64,000 bases of DNA from Ahniella affigens (GTDB lineage Bacteria; Pseudomonadota; Gammaproteobacteria; Xanthomonadales; Ahniellaceae): positions 3,896,501 to 3,960,500 of the forward strand of contig NZ_CP027860.1 in assembly GCF_003015185.1 (NCBI RefSeq), written 5' to 3'. This document shows positions 27,141 to 35,375 of this stretch, piece after piece; position 1 is the stretch's first letter, and every line of letters starts with the position of its first letter. The translations under genes were made by a program, and so were the position numbers. The notes below the pieces were generated by a model. That model saw only the letters and a list, made by a program, of their open reading frames with translations. It had not been told where the DNA came from and ran no database searches.

Positions 27141-28412
27141 ATGAGCCAGAACCCGAATCCGGACCCCACTACCCCACGCCTTGCTGGCCACGAATGGCCG
27201 GCAGTGCTGCTATCGGCAGCGTTCTTCTTCCTGGTGTTGGGTGCTTACTACGTCATCCGGCCCGTGCGCGAGCAAATGGGCGCTGCGGCTGGCGGCTCCG
27301 CCGTATTGCCCTGGATCTGGCTGACGGTGTTTGTAGTGATGCTTGCCGCGACACCACTTTACGGGGCACTGGTGGCCAAGCTCAGCCCGCGTCGCTTCAT
27401 CCCCATTGTCTACGCATTCTTTTCGGTCGGCATGTTTCTCTGGGCAGTCTATGCACCCAGTGACCAGCCCGGAGCATGGTTGGCCACGGCGTTCTACGTT
27501 TGGGTCGGCGTGTTCAATCTGTACGTGGTGGCGGTCTTCTGGAGCCTGATGGCCGACCTGTTCGTCGATGAGCAAGCCAAGCGTCTATTCGGACCGATCG
27601 CGATCGGCGGCACGATTGGCGCCATGCTGGGGCCGCTGTTCGCCTACAAGATGGTCGCGATCATCGGCATCCCGGGATTGCTGATCACCTCCGGTGTCAT
27701 GTTGCTCGGATGCATGCCGCTGACGCTTGCGCTGGTCAATTGGTCGAAGCAGCACGGCAAGCGTGATGCCGGCCACGACAACCCGATTGGCGGCAACCTG
27801 CTCGCCGGCGCCAAGGCCACCTTCAGCAATCAGTTTTTGACGCGCATGGCGCTGCTGCTGGTGCTCTCGGACATGATCTCGACTGTGCTCTACTCGCTGA
27901 CATCCGACGTCGCCCGCCACAGTTATCCCGATGCCAATGCGCGCACGCAATTCTTTGCGTCCATCGACTGGGCATCCAATGGCATCCAGCTGGTCGTCCA
28001 AGCCTTGCTGACACGCTGGATGTTGATGCGCCTGGGCTCGCACGTGACGCTCGTCGTGGTCGCGTTGTTCAATGCGGTGATCCTGGCGGTGCTGGCGTTC
28101 TTTGGCAACAGCTTCTGGCTCGTGTTTGCGATCATCTCGTCGCGCGCATTTGGCTACGGCATCGTGCAGCCAGCGCGCGACGCGCTCTACACCCGGGTCG
28201 ATCGCGAAGAGCGTTACAAGGCAAAGAGCTTTATCGATACCGCGGTCTGGCGTGGTGGCGACACCGTGGCGAGCTTCGGATTGCGCGGCGTGCAATTGCT
28301 CGGCGCGACGCTCGGTCAGATTGCGCTGATTGGCGTCGGATTTGCGCTGGTGTCTGCGTATTTGAGTCGAAACGTGCATCAGTTGCGCGGCCTGAAGCCA
28401 CCTCAGTCATGA
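27141..28412 (+). CDS. MFS/NTT-like multi-pass transporter
   Basis: This is a 423-residue integral membrane protein with about twelve hydrophobic segments and a short hydrophilic N-terminus. Segments such as LGAYYVIRPVREQMG, FWSLMADLFVDEQAKRLFGP and IGGTIGAMLGPLFA resemble the ATP/ADP-translocase-like branch of the major facilitator group, found as single copies in free-living proteobacteria. The transported substrate is not known for these members. The ATG at 27141 has no ribosome site. It overlaps the gene for a small exported protein by four bases, so both probably work in the envelope, though a functional link is only inferred. Confidence 0.8.
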   Translation: MSQNPNPDPTTPRLAGHEWPAVLLSAAFFFLVLGAYYVIRPVREQMGAAAGGSAVLPWIWLTVFVVMLAATPLYGALVAKLSPRRFIPIVYAFFSVGMFLWAVYAPSDQPGAWLATAFYVWVGVFNLYVVAVFWSLMADLFVDEQAKRLFGPIAIGGTIGAMLGPLFAYKMVAIIGIPGLLITSGVMLLGCMPLTLALVNWSKQHGKRDAGHDNPIGGNLLAGAKATFSNQFLTRMALLLVLSDMISTVLYSLTSDVARHSYPDANARTQFFASIDWASNGIQLVVQALLTRWMLMRLGSHVTLVVVALFNAVILAVLAFFGNSFWLVFAIISSRAFGYGIVQPARDALYTRVDREERYKAKSFIDTAVWRGGDTVASFGLRGVQLLGATLGQIALIGVGFALVSAYLSRNVHQLRGLKPPQS

Positions 28413-28951
28413 TCCGACTCATGGCGTTCGGCCTGATTGGTCTTGCCAGCGCGCCACTCGCGGCTCAGGACAGGTCGTGGTCCGACCGTTATGAACTGAG
28501 CATGTTGGCGGGCGGCATGATCACGGACGACGCCGTGCGCCTGGACGGTCACGCCGAAGTACTGAGCCTTGCCCGTACATTCGGCCCCATCCATATGGGC
28601 GAAATAGAAATTGGCCAGGATCACCTCGACTTCGGGATCAACTACGGGCTGTCGCACGAGTTCGTCGCCGTCAATTATCGCCAGGTCAATCGCGAGCCAC
28701 TGTGGGACCCGTACATCTTGTTTGGTGCCGGAATCGCCCGCTTCGATGCGCCTGGCCCTATCAGCTCGGGCGAAGACCCGTTCGTGCAAGTTGGCATCGG
28801 CGGGCAATGGGATTTGCTTGAGTCGGGCCGACTCAAACTACGCGCTGATCTTCGAATGCGGTATGACTTCAACGATACCGACCAACCCGGACAAGACGGC
28901 TTCGGTGATGCGATTTTCACGATTGGGTTGAGTCTGCCGATCGGCCACTGA
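28409..28951 (+). CDS. Small outer-membrane beta-barrel candidate
   Basis: This is a 180-residue protein with a signal peptide ending at LAAQ (residue 20). The mature part alternates hydrophobic and polar residues in strand-like runs (YELSMLAGGMI, WDPYILFGAGIARF, FVQVGIGGQWDLL, KLRADLRMRYDF) and ends with the strand FTIGLSLPIGH. This fits an eight-strand barrel of the OmpA/OmpW size class. It shares an ATGA overlap with the transporter gene. Nothing in the sequence points to a ligand. Confidence 0.7.
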   Translation: MIRLMAFGLIGLASAPLAAQDRSWSDRYELSMLAGGMITDDAVRLDGHAEVLSLARTFGPIHMGEIEIGQDHLDFGINYGLSHEFVAVNYRQVNREPLWDPYILFGAGIARFDAPGPISSGEDPFVQVGIGGQWDLLESGRLKLRADLRMRYDFNDTDQPGQDGFGDAIFTIGLSLPIGH

Positions 28952-29176
28952 GCGCCGGCACGGCTCGTTCGCCAACGCGGCTCGTTCGCCAACTCATCAT
29001 TCCGCGCGAACCGCTCTTTTGGCGACACTTGGAAATGGGTTCTGTGGCCGGTTCCAAGTGCAACGGCAAATTCGCTTTGGGCACTCTGGCCCATGTCTCA
29101 AAGTTGTTGGCTGCCGACCGATTCCCCACACTTCGGGCTTTCCGTTGATTCGGAACAATCCATGTGGTGCAAAACA

Positions 29177-29201
29177 AAACCCCCGGCAATGCCGGGGGTT
29201 T
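29177..29201 (-). terminator. Rho-independent terminator of the CTERM protein gene
   Basis: Stem AAACCCCCGGC / GCCGGGGGTTT (29177-29187 and 29191-29201) with a three-base loop lies 47 bases beyond the stop at 29248. On the minus strand it is followed by TTGTTTTG. On the plus strand it is followed by TGTGTTT, so it may work in both directions and also end the transporter operon. Confidence 0.85.
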
Positions 29202-29247
29202 GTGTTTGGTGCATCGAGTGCGGTCAACCCGCACCCGATGGCATCAC

Positions 29248-31179
29248 TCAGGCTTGACGCGTACGGAAGCCCCAGAACATCAGGCCCATACCCAGCACGG
29301 CGAACACGGCGAGCAACTTGGACCAGTTGCTGAACACCGGAATCGACTGCAGGGCGCCGGTGATCGCAAACGTCGTGGCATCGGCACCGCCAGCGGCACC
29401 TGGATCGTCGCTGAGCACGGTGGTCTCGTTGCTGCCGTTGCCGTCAGCGTCGTAGCTCACCGAGGCTTGGTTCGTGACTTGGCCAACCGTGTTGGTGATC
29501 GTGGCGTTGATCGTGATCGTCACCGAGCCGCCAGCCGGAACCGAGCCGTTCCAGGTAACCGTGCGCGTCGCAATCGTGGCAACGGCCGTACCGGCGCTGG
29601 CGGATGCACTGACCAGGTTCAGCTGTGCAGGCAACACGTCAACCAACTCATCGCCAGCGTTGTCAGCCGACGCCGCCGAACCCGTGTTCGTGATCGTGAT
29701 CAGGTAAGTGATCGCGCCGCCCGGGTTGAACGAGCCGGTCACCGACTTCGAGGCCGACAGCACCGCTGCATCAGCGGCTGGGCAGGAAACTGGCCAGGAG
29801 CGGGTGGTCGAGTTGCCGCGGGTGATGGTGCCGGTGGTTTCGGTGCACGTCAGGGTCGACGCAGCTGCCGTCGCACCGCGCGTGCAGGTCAAATCGATCG
29901 AACCGCTGGTGACCGACGTGGTGAATTGACCATTGGCCGGGGTCGTGGCAGCGGTAAACGGACCAGCCGGGGCGAACGTGCAACCGTTGACCGTCGTGAC
30001 GCCGCCGCCCGCAGCGCCTGCCGCCGTGATGGCGATCGTCGAGGTCGCAACACCAGCCGGGCCGGCCGGGAACGCGATGCTCGTGGTCGGAACCGGCGAG
30101 TACGTCAGCGTCGGCGAGACATCAGCCGTGGCCGTGCCGTTCAGCGTGACCGAGAACGACGTGCCGCTTGGCGCGGTGGCGTTTGGCGTGGTGCAGGTCA
30201 GCGTGGTCGTGCGGGCGCCACCGGCCGAAGCGGTCATGACGACCGGAAGATCGACATTGCTGCCCGCAGCGACGCTGAGCGGGAAGCTTGGGGCCGGCGA
30301 CAGCGAGAAGTCGGCGTTGTTGCCACCAACAAACGAGCAGCCCGAAATCGTCAGTGCTTCCGTGTTGCCACCCGTCGCAGCGACGTTGACATTCTGGGAC
30401 GGCGTCGCGACACCGACCGAACCGGTGAAGCTCAACGGACCGGCCGTGTTGGTGTAGTTGACCGTCGATGCGCCAACGAGCGTGCAGCCCGGGCCGGAGA
30501 AGGTCATCGTGTAGGCGTCAGACGGACCTGGAGGCCCACTGGTCGTGTAGCCATCGGCCACGACGAAGTAGTCGACGCCGGCCTGCATATCAAGCGTGAC
30601 GACCTCGGCGGTACCCGCAACGCCCGTGTCGTCCACACACGCACAGTCAGCCAAATTGCTGGAGCAGGTCGATTGGTAGGCGATCAGCGCCATGTCCTGA
30701 GTCGCCGGATCCATCGTGATGGTCATGGTGCAGGCGGTCGACGAACGAATCGCAAAAGCGCGATCCGGGCCGGTGCCGGTGCCGGTGTAGATGGCGCCGC
30801 GCGGCAGCGAGCCAGCTGGGCCCGCGCCCGTGCAGGTCGAAGCCGCCGTACAAGTTGGCGCCGCCGTGTCGGCTGGCAGGTCAAAGTCGTCAGTCGCGCC
30901 AACGGTCGTGTCGTTGAACGGGCCAAGCGTGGTTTCCAGCGTGGCGGCGGTACACACGTCGCCCGGCGTACGGCTGGCGTTGCCGCCAATCAGCGATTGC
31001 TGATACAGCCATTGTGCCAAGCGGATCTTGCGCGCTTCCAATTGCTCAGGGGTCAAGCTGTCGGCAATTGCCTGCTTGATGCGGACCTGATCCAAAAACG
31101 CTTCCCACGGCTCAGCGGCAGCGGCCGAAAAGGCCACGCCCAGTGCCAGTATACCTACCCCAATTCCTGCCAGTTTCAT
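29248..31179 (-). CDS. IPTL-CTERM-like surface protein with DUF11 domain
   Basis: This is a 643-residue protein. The start at 31179 begins the signal peptide MKLAGIGVGILALGVAFSAA; a start at 31212 is in frame but less fitting. Residues about 65-220 contain many cysteines (CTAASTCTGAG, CSSNLADCACVDD). The middle is a set of beta-sandwich repeats with cysteines and low complexity in Thr, Ala and Gly. A DUF11 domain at about 480-605 includes SFNPGGAITYLITITNTG. The C-terminus has IPVFSNWSKLL, a membrane helix and FRTRQA, the tripartite pattern of the IPTL-CTERM sorting signal. Such proteins are exported, cut and held at the cell surface. A strong terminator follows. The divergent neighbour is a sulfatase-fold lipoprotein. 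Confidence 0.85.
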   Translation of the reverse strand: MKLAGIGVGILALGVAFSAAAAEPWEAFLDQVRIKQAIADSLTPEQLEARKIRLAQWLYQQSLIGGNASRTPGDVCTAATLETTLGPFNDTTVGATDDFDLPADTAAPTCTAASTCTGAGPAGSLPRGAIYTGTGTGPDRAFAIRSSTACTMTITMDPATQDMALIAYQSTCSSNLADCACVDDTGVAGTAEVVTLDMQAGVDYFVVADGYTTSGPPGPSDAYTMTFSGPGCTLVGASTVNYTNTAGPLSFTGSVGVATPSQNVNVAATGGNTEALTISGCSFVGGNNADFSLSPAPSFPLSVAAGSNVDLPVVMTASAGGARTTTLTCTTPNATAPSGTSFSVTLNGTATADVSPTLTYSPVPTTSIAFPAGPAGVATSTIAITAAGAAGGGVTTVNGCTFAPAGPFTAATTPANGQFTTSVTSGSIDLTCTRGATAAASTLTCTETTGTITRGNSTTRSWPVSCPAADAAVLSASKSVTGSFNPGGAITYLITITNTGSAASADNAGDELVDVLPAQLNLVSASASAGTAVATIATRTVTWNGSVPAGGSVTITINATITNTVGQVTNQASVSYDADGNGSNETTVLSDDPGAAGGADATTFAITGALQSIPVFSNWSKLLAVFAVLGMGLMFWGFRTRQA

Positions 31180-31281
31180 GTAATACCCCGTTGTCTCTTG
31201 TGCCAAATTCAAACACTTAAAAGTGCGGGCGCAATGCCCTCACCATCCCAGGAATATGTAAGGTAGTAGAGTCTGGGCCTG

Positions 31282-31310
31282 TTGACTAGATCACATTTTT
31301 TCGCAATACA
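31282..31310 (+). promoter_or_regulatory. Candidate promoter of the sulfatase-fold lipoprotein gene
   Basis: TTGACT (31282-31287), 17 bases and AATACA (31305-31310) precede the start at 31331. The -35 box is close to consensus and the -10 box is weak. The surrounding AT-rich run (ACATTTTTT) is unusual for this GC-rich DNA and favours a promoter here. Confidence 0.4.
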
Positions 31311-31330
31311 CTTGATAACCTGGTTGACGA

Positions 31331-33388
31331 ATGACGCTTAATTGTCTGAAATGGCTTGTTTTTTTGGTGTTTTTGCAACTCATCGCCGCCTGCAAGCCTT
31401 CACGCCCTGTTGACATGATCGTTGTGTCACTCGATACCACACGGGCCGACCGCTTCGCCGAAATCGCGACGTCTGACCCGGATTGGGCGCCGCTTTGGGC
31501 GGAATCAGCCCATTTCGCGGCGGCCGCCAGCCCGACGCCGCTGACTTTGCCGGCCCATACCAGTCTGTTTTCGGCAAAAAACCCCAATGTGACGGGCGTT
31601 CGCAATAACGGCGTTCGGGTACCGGAATCACTGCCACTTCTCGCGGACCGACTCAAGGCACGCGGCTATCAGACTGCTGCATTCGTCAGCGCGTATCCTT
31701 TGGATCGTGAATTTGGCTTGAGCCGTGGCTTCGATGTCTACGATCAGGCCACGTCGGCCGATCGGGGAACGACGATCGAAGAGCGCCCGGCACGCGCAAC
31801 GGTGCCGCGCGCGATCGACTGGCTGAACCAGGCTGGCGCCGATCCGGCATTCCTGTTTGTGCACCTGTTTGATGCGCATGCGCCTTACTTGCCTGACGGG
31901 ATCAGCGAACAAGCCGACACGGCGGCGCGATACGACGGCGAAATTCGAGCAATGGGGCAAGCTCTGGCACCGTTGTTCGCGACGCTCAAGGCCCGGCAGC
32001 GCCCCTTTGTGTTGGTGGTCGTCGGAGATCATGGCGAAGGTCTCGGTGATCATGGCGAATACGACCATGGCTTGCTGCTCTACGACAGCACCCTCCTCGT
32101 GCCGATGCTCTGGTGGGCGCCCAAGATGTTTGCCCCGGGGCCACGTCCGGGTCTACCCAGATTGATCGATCTGACCCCAACGCTGCTGGAGCTGGCTGGG
32201 GCCGCACCCATTGAGGCGTCAGAAGGCATTAGTCTGCTGCCAGCGCTGCGGGGCCAGGACCTGGCGATTCCGCCCGCGTATGCTGAGTCCTATTACGGCA
32301 CGCAGGCTTACGGCACGTTGCCGCTTCGTAGCCTTCGCGATCATGACCTGAAATGGATCGGCACCAGCGCCCTGGCGGAACAGGAACTGTATGACTGGTC
32401 AGCCGATCCGCGCGAACAGAACAATCTGGTCGATGCCGATGCCACGCAGACGGCCAACGCCGATCGTCTGCAGATTGCTGCGTTCGAGCGCCCCGAACCC
32501 ACTGCGCTTGCCGGTCCGGACAGCGAAGCATCGCGGAAACTGCAGAGCCTCGGCTATGTCGGAGCCGGATCGACCGCCACGTCAGGCAACCAGCATCCGA
32601 ACGAACTGATCCAAATTCATGCCCGGCTGACCGCGTTGCAGGAGTTGGATCGACAAACCCATTTGTCCGAAGCGGTAACCGAAGCGGAGGCTCTGGTATC
32701 CGCAGCGCCCAACCTGCCCCATATTCGTGTCGTGCTCGCCGATCTGCAGGAGCAAGCCGGCAATAGCGCCGCAGCATTGCAGACTTGGCAGGTCGCCGTG
32801 GCATTGCGGCCTGACGATGCGCAGTCCCACTTCCGGCTCGCGACCCTGCTCTTACGCCTGGGACAGGACGAGGCCTCGATCCCACACTGGCAGGCCGTGC
32901 AGGCGCTGGATCCCGGGCGCCTCGTGGCCTACACGAATCACGCTGTCGCCTTGGCCAATCTGCAACGCTGGGAGCAAGCTTGGACCGCTTTGCAGCCAGC
33001 CTTGGCGAAGGTCAGCACGGATGACGGTACCCTCGATGCCGCCGCCCTGATCGCGGCGCAGACCCATCGCCCGGCAGACGCTGCCGCCGCGCTCTTGCGT
33101 CTCGCCACCTTGCGTCCGGCGCACGTCGATTGGCTGAAGATCGGGCGCTTGCAGTGGTTGGCCGGCGATGCCAAGAACGCGTTGGCGAGTTTCGAGCGGG
33201 TGCCGAGTAGTCAAGGCGCCAAGGATGTTGCCGAAATGGGCGCTGCCGCGGCGTTGGAACAACTTGGGCGCACGAGCGACGCCGACGCGCGACGCCAAGC
33301 GGTGCAAACCCGAAATCCCCGTGCTCATGCTGCCGGGCTGCAGTGGTTCTCAAAGCAAGCATTGCAGGAATCGGCAACCCCTGACTGA
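31331..33388 (+). CDS. Sulfatase-fold / TPR lipoprotein with Thr at the nucleophile site
   Basis: This is a 685-residue protein. Residues 1-21 form a lipoprotein signal with lipobox LIAAC (Cys21). The alkaline-phosphatase-superfamily domain (about 27-400) has the metal ligand region VVSLDTTRADRF (Asp35), the nucleophile region PLTLPAHTSLFS with Thr72, HLFDAHAPY, and GDHGEGLGDHGE. True sulfatases have Cys or Ser followed by xPxR for formylglycine formation; here the motif is TLPAH, as in phosphoethanolamine or phosphoglycerol transferases. The C-terminal half (about 430-680) is TPR (AVALRPDDAQSHFRLATLLL). It should act in the periplasm or on the envelope surface. It is divergent from a CTERM surface protein and convergent with a paralogue. 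Confidence 0.87.
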   Translation: MTLNCLKWLVFLVFLQLIAACKPSRPVDMIVVSLDTTRADRFAEIATSDPDWAPLWAESAHFAAAASPTPLTLPAHTSLFSAKNPNVTGVRNNGVRVPESLPLLADRLKARGYQTAAFVSAYPLDREFGLSRGFDVYDQATSADRGTTIEERPARATVPRAIDWLNQAGADPAFLFVHLFDAHAPYLPDGISEQADTAARYDGEIRAMGQALAPLFATLKARQRPFVLVVVGDHGEGLGDHGEYDHGLLLYDSTLLVPMLWWAPKMFAPGPRPGLPRLIDLTPTLLELAGAAPIEASEGISLLPALRGQDLAIPPAYAESYYGTQAYGTLPLRSLRDHDLKWIGTSALAEQELYDWSADPREQNNLVDADATQTANADRLQIAAFERPEPTALAGPDSEASRKLQSLGYVGAGSTATSGNQHPNELIQIHARLTALQELDRQTHLSEAVTEAEALVSAAPNLPHIRVVLADLQEQAGNSAAALQTWQVAVALRPDDAQSHFRLATLLLRLGQDEASIPHWQAVQALDPGRLVAYTNHAVALANLQRWEQAWTALQPALAKVSTDDGTLDAAALIAAQTHRPADAAAALLRLATLRPAHVDWLKIGRLQWLAGDAKNALASFERVPSSQGAKDVAEMGAAAALEQLGRTSDADARRQAVQTRNPRAHAAGLQWFSKQALQESATPD

Positions 33389-33496
33389 CGACGGTGGCGC
33401 TGCCTGACGATAGCTCCGCCGCGCGACCGAAGAAGCCCCGCACATGCAGTGGACGATTGCGCCGCATCGCCATCGCGCCGGGCGTTGTTCGCGAGC

Positions 33497-35293
33497 CTAT
33501 TCGGATTTTGGCAACGATGCCGATGTCGGCAGGCGCGCCAATCGCATTCTGGCTTGGCGCCCAATTCGCATGCTGTCCAACGCCAGCGCTTGCTCGTAGT
33601 AATCACGGGCCACATCCACCTGTTTGGCCTGCAATGCCAAGTCGCCCAGCACAATCAGTACCCCACCGTGATTCGGATCCAGATGCCGGGCTTGATCCAA
33701 AAGCAACCGGGCATCATCGGCCCGTTTCAGCAACAACGACAACTGTGCTGCAAGCAGCACCGAGTCGGCATCGGGCTGAGCCGCGTTGACCTGCTTGATA
33801 TCAGCCTCAGCAGCGACGTACTGGCCACTTGCGGCGAGTAGGCGCGCCCGCAGAAACAGCGCGCCACGAGCGGTCGGAAAGCGCGACAATACCTGGTCGA
33901 GCAAAAGCAAGGCCGCGTCGGTTTGTCCTACTGATGCCAATTCCACCGCTTTCGAATGACCACTCACCAGATCGACGGCATCTTTCGGGTCCATGCGGCC
34001 CAAACCCATGTCCGATCCGGACAGATAGCCCAACGACTTCAGCCGCTCCAAGTCAGCGGCGTTAGCGCTGTGTTGCGCGGCCTTTGCAGCTTCGATTTCG
34101 CCGAACTCGAGCACATAGCCATCAACCTGCACCGACCAGTCGGCAGCCTGGCCGGTCAACTTGCCGTCGACGACCAGATTGCTGGCCTCACCGGGGTCCG
34201 CGCCCAGATCAAAGAACTCGGGTTTGGGCGCGGCAATGTACTTGTGCCCAGGATTGCGCAGCGCGTACAACGGTGCGAGGCCGAAGTCGAACCAGGGCAA
34301 GGCGGTTTCGCTGATGACGGTCTCCGTACCCTGTCGTTGGCCTGCCAGCACATCGCGACCATCCAGATTGGGCAATCCTGGCGCACCGACGAGGGCCAAC
34401 GTGGTCGGCAGGATATCGACCTGCGACACGAGATCGGCGCGCACTGCGGGCGCCACGCCTGGTGCCACCAGGAGCATTGGAATGTGTACGGTGGCGTCGT
34501 AGACAAACAGGCCATGCGTCCGCTCACCATGCTCACCCAAGCTCTCGCCATGATCGGCCAGTACCCACCACACCGTGGGCCGCGCGCGCGCCTCAATGGC
34601 TTGCTGCAATCGTTGTAGTTGGGCATCGTCCGTCGCGACTTCCTGCAGGTACGCGTCACGCTCCGACAGACCATCGCGAATGCCGACATAGGGCGCATGC
34701 GCATCGAACAGATGCACCCACAAGAACACGGGCTGTTTGCGGTCCACCTTGCCAAGGCCCGCCAATGCCGCATCCATCGTCGCCACGCTCGCACGCTCGG
34801 CGTTTGAGCCGGACAACCCAGAATCAGATTGCTTCAGGGTGTCGTCGTAGTGATCAAAGCCCTGCGCGACACCAAATCGGTGTTCCAGCACCATTGCCGA
34901 CACGTAGGCTTCCGTGCGGTACCCACTGGCCTTGAGTTGCTCGGCCAGCGTGGTTATACCCTCCGACAGTTGGAACAGTCCGTTGTAGCGCGCACCATGC
35001 CGCCCCGGGTATTGCCCACTCATGATGCTGGCATGCGCCGGCAGCGTGACCGGCGCCACCGCGACAGCCTGATCGAACCGTAACCCGGCCGCACAGAGCG
35101 CATCGAACGCAGGCGTCCGACTGGCCGCTGCATTGCCATAGCAACCCATCACATCACGCCGCGTCGTATCGAGCGTCACCATGACCACGTCCGGCTGCGT
35201 GGCCAACCTCGCAGTTGGCGTTTCTGGCGTCTTGGAACAAGCCACCAACCCAAGTGACACGAACAGGGCGATTGGCAAATGCGGGCGTTTCAT
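33497..35293 (-). CDS. Sulfatase-fold / TPR lipoprotein (second paralogue)
   Basis: This is a 598-residue protein. The lipobox LVAC places the lipidated cysteine at residue 19. The catalytic domain (about 34-400) shows VTLDTTRRDVMGCYG, nucleophile region APVTLPAHASIMSG (Thr83), HLFDAHAPYV and ADHGESLGEHGE. As in its paralogues, Thr replaces the Cys/Ser needed by sulfatases. TPR-like helices occupy about 440-590 (ALFLRARLLAASGQYVAAEA). A helical linker with RLKSLGYLSG joins the halves; the same SLGY motif occurs in all three paralogues. It lies convergent to the paralogue at 31331 and 82 bases downstream of mfd on the same strand. Substrate unknown. Confidence 0.87.
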   Translation of the reverse strand: MKRPHLPIALFVSLGLVACSKTPETPTARLATQPDVVMVTLDTTRRDVMGCYGNAAASRTPAFDALCAAGLRFDQAVAVAPVTLPAHASIMSGQYPGRHGARYNGLFQLSEGITTLAEQLKASGYRTEAYVSAMVLEHRFGVAQGFDHYDDTLKQSDSGLSGSNAERASVATMDAALAGLGKVDRKQPVFLWVHLFDAHAPYVGIRDGLSERDAYLQEVATDDAQLQRLQQAIEARARPTVWWVLADHGESLGEHGERTHGLFVYDATVHIPMLLVAPGVAPAVRADLVSQVDILPTTLALVGAPGLPNLDGRDVLAGQRQGTETVISETALPWFDFGLAPLYALRNPGHKYIAAPKPEFFDLGADPGEASNLVVDGKLTGQAADWSVQVDGYVLEFGEIEAAKAAQHSANAADLERLKSLGYLSGSDMGLGRMDPKDAVDLVSGHSKAVELASVGQTDAALLLLDQVLSRFPTARGALFLRARLLAASGQYVAAEADIKQVNAAQPDADSVLLAAQLSLLLKRADDARLLLDQARHLDPNHGGVLIVLGDLALQAKQVDVARDYYEQALALDSMRIGRQARMRLARLPTSASLPKSE

Positions 35294-35375
35294 CGAGGCT
35301 CCAAGGGATGACGTCGCGATCGATCACGACATTTTGCGATCGACGCGCTCTTTGCCGATGCTGACATGATGGCGC

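Noticed and set aside
28970-29000. Direct repeat CGGCTCGTTCGCCAAC in the gap after 28951
   Set aside because: Two 16-base copies occur only once in the window. I see no further structure that would make it an array or an attachment site.
29164-31266. A 700-codon frame opposite the CTERM protein gene
   Set aside because: The composition (very high Arg, Gly and Ala without motifs) is that of an antisense shadow. The minus-strand gene has a signal peptide, a DUF11 domain, a sorting tail and a terminator.
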